DNA of 64,000 nucleotides from RGIG995 sp045543655 (GCA_045543655.1 JAZPXN010000008.1:1-64000); one strand, 5' to 3'; shown: positions 41,609 to 50,999, counted from the first letter of the stretch. Made by a program: numbers and translations. The notes: a model not told the origin generated them from the sequence alone.

Positions 41609-44600
41609 TCACGCTCCTTCTCCGTCGGGTTTCGGGTTGGTCTTTTGATTGGATCTCTTCCCGCCCTTTTTCTCGGAAATCTTCTTTTCGGCCAGGGGGA
41701 TCTCTTGAATCTCGGGGCGGTGGCAATAATCCTTCAGGTCGCACCGCTCGCAGCTATTGTAAAGGCTGCCGATCTTTTTGGGATTTTTGGCGGTCTGTCC
41801 CTGATGCAGGGCGTTGCCCATTTTCTTTAAAAGCTCGGTGATCTCTTCGAATTTCCGGCCGAATTCCTCGGCGGTCATCAGAAAACCGTCGCTGTTTTTC
41901 TTCAGCTTCAGGAATTTCCAGGTTTCCGTATCGTCCATGGCGGAGAGGATGGCGGGATCTTTCAGAAAAACGCCGGTTCTGGGGGTCTCGTCCTCCCATT
42001 GAAGCATCACCGTCTCCGGGTTCAGACTGCGCTTCCCCGCGGAGGTTTTGGGATTGGAGCCGATATACTGCACCCCGGCGGGCAGACTGGCTTGGCCGGG
42101 GAAGAGATTCTGCTGCAGGGCGTAAAGATACATCAGCATCTGGATATCAATGCCCTGCGCCACCAGATCGAAGGAGAATTTCTTCTCCCCGGTTTTGTAA
42201 TCGACGACCCGGATATATTTCGTTCCGTCCTGCTCGTAGAGATCGATGCGGTCGACGACGCCGGTCATCGACAGCGTCCCCCGGTCGAGGGGAATCCGAA
42301 TGGGATCGATGGAGTCGTCTCCCACCCCTACCCCCTGCTCGAAGGCAAAGGGGCGGAATTTGGAATGCTCGAATTCCTTGCGGAACAGCTTTAAAAGCCG
42401 CTCGATCTTCTTCATCAAGGCTTCGAAATAGCTTTTAACGGTGGCGGGAGGCGTCTCGTCCCCGTAAAACTGCTTCAGCTTAGCCTCGCCAAAGGCCGAA
42501 ACCCGCTGATGCAGTTCCTCGTCGGTGCAGTCCAGCCCCTCGGCGATGATCGCTTCCAGGGCTTCGTGGACGATATTTCCCCGGTTTGCCGGATCCAGCT
42601 CCGCCTTCCTCCAAGGGGAAACCTCGATGCCGTACCGCAGGAAATAGGCGTATTGGCATTGATGATATTTGTCGGCACGGGAGGCGGAGACGTAGAGATC
42701 GTCGGCGTAGATTTTCCGGGCGGTCTGGGGAGTCAGAGCTGACTCCTCCCGTCGGGTCAGCAGCTCCGCGTATCCTTCCCGTTCCTTGAAATAATCCCCC
42801 AGCTCTTCTACCGGAGTGCGGGTGTGGAGGGCAAAGGCTGCCCGCTCGCTCTGAATCCGCCGGGCAAGCAATTCGGGGTCGTCGGCCCGGAAGGATTCTT
42901 CCTTCAGGCCGGGGAAGATCTCCCGCATCCGATGCACCACGGCGGAGGGCGCCGCTTCTCCGCCGATGACGGCGGCGTAGGACAGATACAGCTCCTCCCG
43001 GGGGGCGGTGAGGGAGAGATAAATATAGAACATTTCGTGGCGGATCTTATCGTCGGTGGTCTCTCCGATCTCGAAGTCGGCCAGCTCCTCCCGATCCTTG
43101 TCGGTCAAAAGCCGGTTGTCGTCGATATTCCGGGGGAAAACCCCTTCGTTCAGCCCCAGGATAAACACGCACCGGGGGGAGATCATAGGCAGCGTCTCGG
43201 GAGACCCGGCGGTGACCTCGTCAAGGGAGGTGGGAAGGATGGCCACGTCGTGGGTGTCGATGACGGCGAAGAACAGGTCCCGGTATTCCTTCAGGGATAC
43301 GGGATCGGCTCCGGCGGTCAGCACCATTTCGTCCAGGGCCAGGATCAGCTGCTCGTAGACCTTCCGTTGACGGGCGGCCAGCTCGTATTCGCCGAACCGG
43401 CGGTATCTTTCCGAATTCTGCTCCAGAATCCCCGCCACGTTCAGCTCCTCTAAGGTCTCGTAAAGGGCGGTGGAAATGCCGCGAACGTCGGCGTTCCGGG
43501 TTTTTTGCTTGAACCGCTCTGCCGTGCCGATCACCTTCCGACGGACGGCTTCGGCACCCTCCCGCATCCGGAGATCCTCTTCGGTTTCTTTTTCCACGTA
43601 GCCGCCGATGGGACGGGTGAAAGGGGTCTCGAACCGGTTGTAGCGCACCGTCCACACGTCCACGTACCGCTCAAACCAGGAGGCCTGCTCGGGAGTGCAG
43701 ACGAATCCGCTCTTCACGAAGGACACCACCGCATCCCGGGAATATCCCTCCGCCGCCATGGAAAAAAGGGAGGCGATCATGGGGATGGGATTGCGCTGGC
43801 GAAGGGGCGTTTTGCGGTGGTAAAACAGGGGAATATCGTATTGGCTGAAAACCGGGTCGAGTACCCCGGCGTAATCCTCCAGCGACCGGACGATGAGGGT
43901 GAAATCCGAATAACGGTAGCCCTCGTCCCGGACCTTCCGGGCAATGACCGAGGCGGCGTATTCCGCTTCGTCAAAGCGGTCGGAGCCCCGGTAAAGGTGA
44001 ATCCGTTCCGGCGCTTCTCTGCTGATTTTTCCGGCAGGATCGGCGTATTCTCCCTCCAGAAGGGCAAATTCCTCCGAGGAAAAGGAGGCCTTTTCCTGCA
44101 GATTGATAATCCGGCATTCTTCCCCCTCCCGGCGGCAATAGGCCGTAAGCTTTTTCGCTTCCTCCGCCGAATCCGCCGTAGGGCCGGCCTTTTCGGGATC
44201 GACGGTGTCGGTGGGAAGGATCACCGTCACGTCAGCGCCGTTTTTCACCATCTGCAGAAGGATCTTCCGTTCCCGGTTGTAAAAGGTGCGGAAATTGACG
44301 GCGTAGACCGCCTCGTTTTCAAAATCTCCCGTAGATTCCAGCAGATCTCTCAGCCGGGCGGGGGCGTCCTCCGGGTCGAAATACCCTTCGGAAAGATACC
44401 CCTCGTAGACCTGGCGGATCATGGCCAGATCCAGCAATTTCCCGTTTTTCGTCTTCCGGGCGGTGTCCATCAGATCGTCGGCGGAGATGCCGGCGGCCTT
44501 CATCTCCTTGATGGCGCCCAGCACCAGGGCCAGGAATCGGGGATTCCGGTAATCCGGCGGATAATATTGCAGGGACGGCGATACGGCGTCGAAGGCCTTT

Positions 44601-44887
44601 TTCAGAAGAACGGTTTTTCCCCCTTCCCCCAAAAACCGGGCGGGGACGCCGTATTCCGCAAATTTCGTCCGGGCCAGGGATTTCAAAGAGGTCACGTTCA
44701 GGTGCCGGGAGCGTTTTTCGCCGATCCGGTCGAGGAAATACCGCTCCGTGGCCACCGTATATTGGTCGGGCACGATGACCGTCACGGTCTGATTTTCTCC
44801 GTTCCGGTCGATGCGGCGGCAGATCTCTTCGGCGGCGTAGGCGGTCTTTGAACAGCCTACCCGGCCCAGAATCAACGTCAGAGGCAT
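41609..44887 (-). CDS. addB: ATP-dependent helicase/nuclease subunit B
   Basis: The 1092-residue AddB has an inactive helicase part, a nuclease domain (IRVVDYKTGEKKFSFDL) and a four-Cys iron-sulfur site: Cys in YHQCQYAYFLRYG before the nuclease, and SCERCDLKDYC at the C-terminus, as in B. subtilis AddB. The N-terminal Walker A reads LGRVGCSKTAY: Ser13 replaces the second Gly of GxxGxGK(S/T), while Lys14 and Thr15 remain. In AddB this site has a minor role, so loss may be tolerated. ATG at 44887 has AAAGGAA upstream. Third gene of a five-gene minus-strand operon. Confidence 0.95.
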   Translation of the reverse strand: MPLTLILGRVGCSKTAYAAEEICRRIDRNGENQTVTVIVPDQYTVATERYFLDRIGEKRSRHLNVTSLKSLARTKFAEYGVPARFLGEGGKTVLLKKAFDAVSPSLQYYPPDYRNPRFLALVLGAIKEMKAAGISADDLMDTARKTKNGKLLDLAMIRQVYEGYLSEGYFDPEDAPARLRDLLESTGDFENEAVYAVNFRTFYNRERKILLQMVKNGADVTVILPTDTVDPEKAGPTADSAEEAKKLTAYCRREGEECRIINLQEKASFSSEEFALLEGEYADPAGKISREAPERIHLYRGSDRFDEAEYAASVIARKVRDEGYRYSDFTLIVRSLEDYAGVLDPVFSQYDIPLFYHRKTPLRQRNPIPMIASLFSMAAEGYSRDAVVSFVKSGFVCTPEQASWFERYVDVWTVRYNRFETPFTRPIGGYVEKETEEDLRMREGAEAVRRKVIGTAERFKQKTRNADVRGISTALYETLEELNVAGILEQNSERYRRFGEYELAARQRKVYEQLILALDEMVLTAGADPVSLKEYRDLFFAVIDTHDVAILPTSLDEVTAGSPETLPMISPRCVFILGLNEGVFPRNIDDNRLLTDKDREELADFEIGETTDDKIRHEMFYIYLSLTAPREELYLSYAAVIGGEAAPSAVVHRMREIFPGLKEESFRADDPELLARRIQSERAAFALHTRTPVEELGDYFKEREGYAELLTRREESALTPQTARKIYADDLYVSASRADKYHQCQYAYFLRYGIEVSPWRKAELDPANRGNIVHEALEAIIAEGLDCTDEELHQRVSAFGEAKLKQFYGDETPPATVKSYFEALMKKIERLLKLFRKEFEHSKFRPFAFEQGVGVGDDSIDPIRIPLDRGTLSMTGVVDRIDLYEQDGTKYIRVVDYKTGEKKFSFDLVAQGIDIQMLMYLYALQQNLFPGQASLPAGVQYIGSNPKTSAGKRSLNPETVMLQWEDETPRTGVFLKDPAILSAMDDTETWKFLKLKKNSDGFLMTAEEFGRKFEEITELLKKMGNALHQGQTAKNPKKIGSLYNSCERCDLKDYCHRPEIQEIPLAEKKISEKKGGKRSNQKTNPKPDGEGA

Positions 44888-44901
44888 ACTTCACGTTCCT
44901 T

Positions 44902-45093
44902 TCATCCGGGCAATTGCCGGAATAGGTTCCAGATCATCCAGCTTGCGAAAAATCCGCAGAATAAGCCGAATTTCCATCGTTTCAAGGTCTTGCTTTCCCG
45001 CTTCCCCATGCGGTCGAGAGCGTAGCCGCATATCAGAAGCGCTCCTTCCGCGCCCCCCGTAAGCAGGGTCAGAATCAAAAATACCGTTTCCAT
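44902..45093 (-). CDS. Small membrane protein of unknown function
   Basis: A 63-residue protein with two hydrophobic helices (VFLILTLLTGGAEGALLICG and FGLFCGFFASWMIWNLF) joined by a basic loop (DRMGKRESKTLKRWK). Not recognised. A strong ribosome binding site (GGGAGGG) precedes the ATG at 45093. It lies 12 bp after the DUF2752 gene and 14 bp before addB, so it is clearly in the operon. Confidence 0.65.
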   Translation of the reverse strand: METVFLILTLLTGGAEGALLICGYALDRMGKRESKTLKRWKFGLFCGFFASWMIWNLFRQLPG

Positions 45094-45105
45094 TTCCGCC
45101 CTCCC

Positions 45106-45435
45106 TTACAGCCACGAGAGCAGATATTCCGCAAAGGATTTCTCCCGTCCCGTCACCGTGACGAAGAGATCCTGCAGCGCAACCAGCAGAAAGCCGGGGA
45201 ACAGAATTCCGCAGAAGACGGCGTTCATCTCCCACGCCCCCGCAAGATCTCCGTGCATCAGAAGACTCATGGCCCGGGTGACGCCGCAGCCGGGGCATTG
45301 CAGCCCCACGAGGGTGGAGGGACAGCGGAAAAATCCCCCTTCCACCGCCCCGTAGGGGATCAGGGCGAAGGCCAGAAGAAGCAGGAGATAAATAAGGATC
45401 CGCAAAATGCGGAAATAAACCTTCTTCTTTTGCAT
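45106..45435 (-). CDS. DUF2752 family membrane protein
   Basis: A 109-residue membrane protein with about three helices. The hallmark CPGCGVTRAMSLLMHGDL is present, the two Cys lying at the membrane boundary; the function of this family is not known. The start at 45435 (QKKKVYFRIL) has GGGAGG at good spacing; an upstream in-frame ATG at 45483 lies across the divergent sigG start region. First gene of the operon leading into addBA, divergent from sigG. Confidence 0.85.
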   Translation of the reverse strand: MQKKKVYFRILRILIYLLLLLAFALIPYGAVEGGFFRCPSTLVGLQCPGCGVTRAMSLLMHGDLAGAWEMNAVFCGILFPGFLLVALQDLFVTVTGREKSFAEYLLSWL

Positions 45436-45485
45436 AAAACCTCCCGTGGAAACAAATACTTTGTTCAAAGGGGGATGAAGCATCC

Positions 45486-46256
45486 GTGTTGAACAAAGTT
45501 GAGATCTGCGGCATCAATACGTCGGAGCTGACCGTATTGAACGAGGAAGAAAAAACCGCCCTGCTCCGCCGCATCAAGGAGGGGGACGAAGGAGCCCGGA
45601 CGGCCTTCGTTCAGGGCAATTTAAAACTGGTGCTGAGCGTGGTTCAGCGCTTCACCAACCGGGGGGAAGACCCCGACGATCTGTTTCAGATCGGCTGTAT
45701 CGGCTTGATCAAGGCGGTGGATAATTTCGATCTGTCCCAGGACGTGCGGTTTTCCACCTACGCCGTGCCCATGATCATCGGCGAGATCCGCCGGTATCTG
45801 CGGGATAACAATTCCATCCGGGTCTCCCGCTCGATGCGGGATACGGCCTACAAGGCCTTAGGGGCCAAGGAGCGGCTGACCGCCCAATGGAACCGGGAGC
45901 CGACCGTCGAGGAAATCTCCTCGGAGCTGGGAATGCGCCGGGAAGAGGTGGTGGTGGCCCTGGAGGCCATCGTGGATCCCGTATCTCTCTTCGATTCGGT
46001 CTATAACGACGACAGTGACACCATCTATCTTATGGATCAGGTGCGGGACGTGCGGGAGACCGAATCCAACTGGGTGGAGGAGATCTCCCTGCGGCAGGCC
46101 ATTTCTCAATTATCCGATCGGGAAAAGAGAATCTTGGCTCTGCGGTTTTATTCCGGCAAGACCCAGACCGAGGTGGCCGCCGAAATCGGCATTTCCCAGG
46201 CACAGGTTTCCCGGCTGGAGAAAAACGCCCTGAACGAGATTAAAAAATATTTGTAG
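45486..46256 (+). CDS. sigG: Sporulation sigma factor SigG
   Basis: SigG directs late forespore transcription. The 256-residue protein keeps the SigG-specific N-terminus NKVEICGINTSEL, region 2 (FVQGNLKLVLSVVQRF, DDLFQIGCIGLIKAVDNFDLS, RFSTYAVPMIIGEIRRYLRD), region 3, and region 4 (LSDREKRILALRFYSGKTQTEVAAEIGIS split across the helix-turn-helix). The start is a GTG at 45486 after AAAGGGGGATG, or the adjacent TTG. Unlike the usual spoIIGA-sigE-sigG cluster it stands alone. GCATA (45432-45436) and CAAATA (45453-45458) 16 bp apart could be a SigF/SigG-type promoter; weak. Confidence 0.92.
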   Translation: MLNKVEICGINTSELTVLNEEEKTALLRRIKEGDEGARTAFVQGNLKLVLSVVQRFTNRGEDPDDLFQIGCIGLIKAVDNFDLSQDVRFSTYAVPMIIGEIRRYLRDNNSIRVSRSMRDTAYKALGAKERLTAQWNREPTVEEISSELGMRREEVVVALEAIVDPVSLFDSVYNDDSDTIYLMDQVRDVRETESNWVEEISLRQAISQLSDREKRILALRFYSGKTQTEVAAEIGISQAQVSRLEKNALNEIKKYL

Positions 46257-46279
46257 CAACGGCCGTTTCCGAGGAAGAG

Positions 46280-46477
46280 TTATTCTCCGTCCCCTTCGGA
46301 AACGGTTTTCCGTTCCTTCTTTTTTTCCTCCCGCAGAGCGGCGGAGCGAAACCGGAGGGCAATCACCGTTGCGGTAAGACCGCAGATCAGCGCCACCGTT
46401 ACCGCGCCCACCGCAAAAATGGCCGTTGCGGAATCCCCTTGGGAAAAGGGGGATACGATCACGTCGAGATAATTCAT
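46280..46477 (-). CDS. Small single-span membrane protein
   Basis: A 65-residue protein with one hydrophobic helix (TAIFAVGAVTVALICGLTATV) and a very charged tail (RFRSAALREEKKKERKT). Not recognised. Its ATG overlaps the stop of the upstream MFS gene as ATGA, indicating translational coupling; it may be an accessory subunit of that transporter. Confidence 0.55.
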   Translation of the reverse strand: MNYLDVIVSPFSQGDSATAIFAVGAVTVALICGLTATVIALRFRSAALREEKKKERKTVSEGDGE

Positions 46478-47553
46478 TTTTTGTCCCCCCTATGAAGCCG
46501 GAGCCTCGCCCGCAGGTCAAAGAGCCGGCAATGGTCGGTATACAGCGCAATGCTGACGGCGGCGGCAAGCAGAATGATTCCGGCGCAGACCGTTCGCAAT
46601 GCCTGGGATTGAGTCAAGGGATAAAAGCCGGGCAACGCGCCTACCAGCAAAGCCAGGGAGCAGACCGCCGTCCCCATATGGGGTTGCTCGGGCAGGGCCG
46701 CCGTAGCGGTTCCAAGGCAGACGGCAGAGGGGACCCACAGGGCCGTGAGCCCGATGCAGTACAGCCAGGGAATATGGGTGAATACCGTCAGCAATACTGC
46801 CGCCGCGCCGAAGGCCGCCGCCACCGTTTTCCGGGGGCCGAAGCGATCGGCCAGAAATCCGCCCACGGCCCGTCCCGTCATGGCGCAGGCCGCCGGGATC
46901 AAAAGGAGCCATCCCTTCGCCCAGGCGGGGGGAAGAAAGGCAACCGTCAGAGCGATGGCCAGCAGCGGAATCAAGGTCAATCCCAGCTTCGCGGCGTCGG
47001 GAAAGAGCCCGGTGACGCTGTGCCGGAAGGAGCGGATCCGCCGGGGATATTTCCGGGCCTCCGCAAATAAGAAGCAGGCAAGTGCCATCCCCGTCAGAAG
47101 AATCGCCAGTATCCATCCCTTCAGATTGGTCTGCCGGGACAAAACCGTTCCCAGGGCGGCGCCGAAGACCCCCGGGGCGATCACGCCGCCGATCCGGGTG
47201 AAATATCCCCGGGCGAAGGCGACGCTTTCTCCCAATGCTCCCGTGTGGAACAGCGCGCTCCCCAGCGCGGCGGGGAAGAGGGTAAACCAAGCCCATTTCG
47301 TGGGCAGAAGGCAGGCCGCGGCCACCAAAAGACACCCCACGGCCTGGGAATGGATCCGGGGAAGCTCGTCGAGGATCATGGCCAAAAAGGGGCGGCAGCC
47401 GTAGGACAGAATCAAAAAAATCAGATATCCGGCGCCGATCAGCACCGTGGTTCCGGCGGTACGGGTGAAGACGCCGGCCAACAGGAAATAGCAGGCCAGG
47501 TCTACCGCCAGATGGGCGACGCCTTCGGTGATGCAGGCTTCCTTGCGGGGCAT
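46474..47553 (-). CDS. Major facilitator superfamily protein
   Basis: A 359-residue polytopic membrane protein with ten to twelve helices. The loop GRAVGGFLADRFGPRKT is the MFS loop 2/8 motif (G-x3-D-R-x-G-R/K), seen here in the second half. The N-terminal part (YLIFLILSYGCRPFLAMILD) is also of MFS type. Substrate unknown; the protein is shorter than average (about 400). ATG at 47553 with AAGAAAGAAGG upstream, its own promoter, and overlap with the 65-residue gene. Confidence 0.8.
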   Translation of the reverse strand: MPRKEACITEGVAHLAVDLACYFLLAGVFTRTAGTTVLIGAGYLIFLILSYGCRPFLAMILDELPRIHSQAVGCLLVAAACLLPTKWAWFTLFPAALGSALFHTGALGESVAFARGYFTRIGGVIAPGVFGAALGTVLSRQTNLKGWILAILLTGMALACFLFAEARKYPRRIRSFRHSVTGLFPDAAKLGLTLIPLLAIALTVAFLPPAWAKGWLLLIPAACAMTGRAVGGFLADRFGPRKTVAAAFGAAAVLLTVFTHIPWLYCIGLTALWVPSAVCLGTATAALPEQPHMGTAVCSLALLVGALPGFYPLTQSQALRTVCAGIILLAAAVSIALYTDHCRLFDLRARLRLHRGDKK

Positions 47554-47592
47554 GGGAACCCTTCTTTCTTTTTTAGAGTGTATTATATCTTA

Positions 47593-47621
47593 AGTATACC
47601 ATTTTTTCTTCGCAATGTCAA
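47593..47621 (-). promoter_or_regulatory. Promoter of the MFS gene
   Basis: Minus strand TTGACA (47616-47621) and TATACT (47593-47598), 17 bp spacer. Confidence 0.75.
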
Positions 47622-47641
47622 GTTTTTGCCCCGTTTCCCTC

Positions 47642-47671
47642 TTGACTTTTTCGGTGAAAATATGGTAAAAT
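47642..47671 (+). promoter_or_regulatory. Promoter of the DUF2156/GH20 operon
   Basis: TTGACT (47642-47647) and TAAAAT (47666-47671), 18 bp spacer. Confidence 0.65.
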
Positions 47672-47709
47672 AAGAAGCAGAACAAATTATTATGCAAAAG
47701 GGAACGATT

Positions 47710-48591
47710 ATGCTGATCTTTCATCCCCTGACCCCGGAAATGATTCCCCGGCTGCGGACGGAATTTTCCCGTCCCGTTCCCCGTACCTGCGATTATTCCG
47801 TGGGCGGGATGATGCTCTGGCGAGACTATTTTCAGGTCTCCTTTGCCGAGGTGGGGAATTCGCTGATTTTCCGGCTTCGCCTTCCCGACGGCACCGAGGC
47901 CTTTCAGGTGCCTGCCGATCCGGATCCTGCCTTGATTCTGCAGATCCGGGAGCATTGCCGGGTCGCAGATTCGCCCTGCCGCTTCGCTCTGGTCCCTGCC
48001 GAGCGGAAGGATCTGTTTTTCACCCTCTTCGATTCCGTTACCGTTACCGATCAGCGGGAGTGGTACGATTATCTTTACCGCAAGGAGGATCTGATCACCT
48101 ACGCCGGTAAAAAATTGCGGGGTCAGCGGAATCACGTCAATAAATTCCTGGCCGCTCATGCCTCCTGGGATTTCGTCTCCGGGACGGTCGCAGACCTTCC
48201 CGCCCTTCGGGAGTTTTACGGGAAATTCAAGGAATTTAACCGGAAAGACGCCCCCACCTGGGTGGAGGAGGAGCGAAAGATGGAGGAGGTTTTCGACCGC
48301 TTCGGCGAGTACGCCTTTCATTGTGGAATCCTGCGGGCAGACGGTCATATCGTCGGTTTCTCTTTGGGGGAGACCGTGGGGGATACCCTTATCGTCCATA
48401 CCGAAAAGGCCGACCGGAACGTACCCGGCGCTTATCCTATGCTGGCTTCCCGGTTTACCGAGGCCTTTGCGGGGCCGTCCGTCCGTTACGTCAACCGGGA
48501 GGACGATTCCGGAGACGAGGGTCTGCGGGCGGCGAAGCTGTCCTATCACCCCTGTGCCTTATTGGAAAAATCTTTGATCGAAATCAAATAA
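47710..48591 (+). CDS. DUF2156 (GNAT-like, phosphatidylglycerol lysyltransferase C-terminal type) protein
   Basis: A 293-residue soluble protein made of two GNAT-like halves, as in DUF2156/LPG-synthase C-terminal domains: DYSVGGMMLWRDYFQVSF near the N-terminus, EWYDYLYRKEDLITYAGKKL, RGQRNHVNKFL, and the late VRYVNREDDSGDEGLRAAKLSY that is the family hallmark. Such domains transfer aminoacyl groups from tRNA; the stand-alone protein lacks the flippase part of MprF and its acceptor is unknown. I use the ATG at 47710, preceded by AAAGGGA, rather than the ATG at 47692 with no ribosome site. Co-transcribed with the GH20 gene 28 bp downstream. Confidence 0.85.
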   Translation: MLIFHPLTPEMIPRLRTEFSRPVPRTCDYSVGGMMLWRDYFQVSFAEVGNSLIFRLRLPDGTEAFQVPADPDPALILQIREHCRVADSPCRFALVPAERKDLFFTLFDSVTVTDQREWYDYLYRKEDLITYAGKKLRGQRNHVNKFLAAHASWDFVSGTVADLPALREFYGKFKEFNRKDAPTWVEEERKMEEVFDRFGEYAFHCGILRADGHIVGFSLGETVGDTLIVHTEKADRNVPGAYPMLASRFTEAFAGPSVRYVNREDDSGDEGLRAAKLSYHPCALLEKSLIEIK

Positions 48592-48619
48592 CGCAAATCT
48601 GAAAAGCGAGGTATTCGTG

Positions 48620-50071
48620 ATGAAAACACCCATTCCCCGTCCGAAAAAATTTCTCCGGACCGACCGTACCGTCCCCGCGGCCTTCGCCGTTACCGGCTTT
48701 GATCCGGTCTTTGAGCCCGCCGTCCGGGTTTTTCGGGATTACGCCTTCCGCGCCTTTGGAGAAGCCGTCAACGGTTCCGGGCAGATTTTGCTGGATCTCG
48801 TCCCCGATCTGCAGGACTCCTATACGATTTCCGTGGGAGATGAGATCGTCGTCTCCGCTCGGGATAACGTGGGGATGAATCACGCCTTCGCCACCCTGCT
48901 CCAGCTGGTAGAAGAGGAAGACGGCGCCCTGGTTTTGCCCCGCTGTGAGATCTCCGATACCCCCGACAGCGATTGGCGGGGGCTGATGGTGGATCTTGCC
49001 CGGTGCTGGCACGAGGCCCCCTATCTTTTCGCCGTGGCCGATCTTTGCTGGCTTTATAAGATCAACCGTCTGCAGTTACATCTGACCGACGATCAGGGCA
49101 TCCGCTTCCCCTTCCGCTGCTTCCCCGAGGTGGTATCTGCGGAGCATTATACGGAGGAGGAACTGAGATCCCTGATTGCCTATTGCTCCGACCGTGGCGT
49201 TTCCCTCGTTCCCGAGATCGATGCTCCCGGTCACGCCCGGGCCTTCAATACCAACTATCCCGCCGTATTCGGCACCGCGCCCGAGCAATCCTCTCAGAAT
49301 ACCACCGCCCAGGCCGCGATCGTTTCGGGCATTATGCGGGCGGACGAGGTCACCTTCGACGCCCTGAACAAGATCTTTACCGAGGTGGCGGAATTCTTCT
49401 CCGATTCCCCCTATATCCATATCGGCGGTGACGAGGCGGACATCCGGAAATGGGACGAATGCCCCGTTTCGGTGGCTTACCGGGAGTCCCACGGGCTGAA
49501 GGACGTTCACGAGCTGTACGGACATTACGTCGCCCGGCTCTGCGATATGGTCATCGCCCTTGGCCGCACCCCCGTGGTGTGGGAGGGCTTTGCCAAGGAA
49601 TGCAATCATATGATCTCCAAAAAGGCGCTGGTCTTTGCCTGGGAGTCTTATTATCAGCTGGCCCCCGATCTTCTGGCCGGCGGATTTGATATCGTCAACG
49701 TGGCCTGGAAGCCGCTCTACGTAGTGCCCCGCGCCAAAAAGTGGGATCCGGAGGAGATCCTTGATTGGGAAAAGAACGTCTGGACCCATTGGTGGGAGAA
49801 ATCCGTGGCCAGCGTGACCCCCATCGAGGTCTCCAAAAACGCCCCGATCCACGGCGGACAGATGTGCGTATGGGGGGATAAAATGCAGCCTACGGCCTCC
49901 TGGGCCAAGGTGGCCACCCGCGAGGAAATGATCCGGGAATCCTACGCCGATCTCCGCTACCGCCTGCCTGCCCTTGCGGAAAAAACCTGGAATTCCTACA
50001 ACTCCCCCGACAAGGCCGCCTTTATGGCCGATCTGAAGGCCCGGGACGCCCTGCTGGAAAAGATCCTCTGA
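48620..50071 (+). CDS. Glycoside hydrolase family 20 beta-N-acetylhexosaminidase
   Basis: A 483-residue enzyme that removes terminal GlcNAc/GalNAc by substrate-assisted catalysis. Residues about 1-115 are the GH20b accessory domain, then the TIM barrel: DWRGLMVDLARCW, LHLTDDQGIRFPF, LVPEIDAPGHARA, and the catalytic pair Asp271-Glu272 in YIHIGGDEADIRKWDECP. A late Trp-rich region (WTHWWEKSV) lines the active site. No signal peptide is visible, so it probably acts inside the cell on imported sugars or cell-wall turnover products. ATG at 48620 has GCGAGG upstream. Confidence 0.93.
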   Translation: MKTPIPRPKKFLRTDRTVPAAFAVTGFDPVFEPAVRVFRDYAFRAFGEAVNGSGQILLDLVPDLQDSYTISVGDEIVVSARDNVGMNHAFATLLQLVEEEDGALVLPRCEISDTPDSDWRGLMVDLARCWHEAPYLFAVADLCWLYKINRLQLHLTDDQGIRFPFRCFPEVVSAEHYTEEELRSLIAYCSDRGVSLVPEIDAPGHARAFNTNYPAVFGTAPEQSSQNTTAQAAIVSGIMRADEVTFDALNKIFTEVAEFFSDSPYIHIGGDEADIRKWDECPVSVAYRESHGLKDVHELYGHYVARLCDMVIALGRTPVVWEGFAKECNHMISKKALVFAWESYYQLAPDLLAGGFDIVNVAWKPLYVVPRAKKWDPEEILDWEKNVWTHWWEKSVASVTPIEVSKNAPIHGGQMCVWGDKMQPTASWAKVATREEMIRESYADLRYRLPALAEKTWNSYNSPDKAAFMADLKARDALLEKIL

Positions 50072-50196
50072 TCTGCCACCCTTTGCTTCTATCGTAAGAA
50101 ACGGCACGTACCAAAAACGGTGCGCGCCGTTTTTTTAGCCAAAAATACACCTCTCCCGTGGGTGGGAGAGGTGTGGAGATCTTTGCTTTTCCGGGA

Positions 50197-50829
50197 TTAT
50201 TCGGCGGGAGCTTCTTCGGCGGGCTTTGCGGCAGGCTCTGCGGCAGGCTCTGCGGGTGCTTCCGCAGGCGTTTCTTCTGCGGCGGCTTTGGCTTCTTCTT
50301 CCGCCCTTGCGGCTAATACGGCGGCGTAGGCGGCTTCCTTTTCCGCTTCCAGCGCCTTTTTGGCCTCATAGCGAAGATGCTTGTCCTTGCCAAGGCCCAG
50401 GATGGGGATGAAAATCCCGGGCAACAGGAACAGACCCAAGGTATAACCGATGCCCCGGCCGAAGGATTCGGACAGCTTCTGAATGGTGATGATAAACACC
50501 AGGATATTGATGCCGGGCAGAAGCATAAACAGGAAATAGGCCCCGTTGCCCCAGGCCACGTTGAAAAATTCGATGGCGCCGTAAACGGGAATCAGATTGG
50601 CCCAGCCGGGACGGCCGGCTTTGGTATAAATTCTCCACCAGGAGACGATCAGCAGAACGAGATACGCAAGGCCGATCAGGATGCCGAGAATCAGGAAGAT
50701 CAGTCCGACGACGCCTGCGCCGTCAAAGCTGATGTTGCCGGGGTTGAACCCGCCTGCGCCGCCGCCCGCACCGTCGGGGGCTCCGGCCATGCCGGGTCCG
50801 TTGACTGCCGATTGCATTTCTTCAAACAT
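50197..50829 (-). CDS. DUF5684 membrane protein with Ala/Pro/Glu-rich tail
   Basis: A 210-residue membrane protein. Gly-rich N-terminus (residues 10-35), helix VVGLIFLILGILIGLAYLVLL, the DUF5684 signature WRIYTKAGRPGWANLIPVYG, two more helices and FGRGIGYTLGLFLLPGIFIPILGLG. After residue 150 there is a long charged helix (RYEAKKALEAEKEAAYAAV) and a low-complexity PAEPAAEPAAKPAEEAPAE tail. Function unknown; the signature is shared with the 137-residue protein at 58.5 kb. ATG at 50829 with AGGAGGAAAC upstream. Confidence 0.85.
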   Translation of the reverse strand: MFEEMQSAVNGPGMAGAPDGAGGGAGGFNPGNISFDGAGVVGLIFLILGILIGLAYLVLLIVSWWRIYTKAGRPGWANLIPVYGAIEFFNVAWGNGAYFLFMLLPGINILVFIITIQKLSESFGRGIGYTLGLFLLPGIFIPILGLGKDKHLRYEAKKALEAEKEAAYAAVLAARAEEEAKAAAEETPAEAPAEPAAEPAAKPAEEAPAE

Positions 50830-50887
50830 TTTGAGTTTCCTCCTCTTTTTTCGGTGTGAATTCCATGCCCTTCACACTCTTTTCTTT

Positions 50888-50916
50888 ATTGTAGCACATT
50901 CTTACAAAAATGTCAA
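50888..50916 (-). promoter_or_regulatory. Promoter of the DUF5684 gene
   Basis: Minus strand TTGACA (50911-50916) and TACAAT (50888-50893), 17 bp spacer. Confidence 0.75.
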
Positions 50917-50999
50917 GAACTTTTGCAGATCGGAGGGGGATTGTCGCATATTCCGAAAAAAAAACAGGCGATTTTTCCATAAAAATGCAGAAATAAAAC

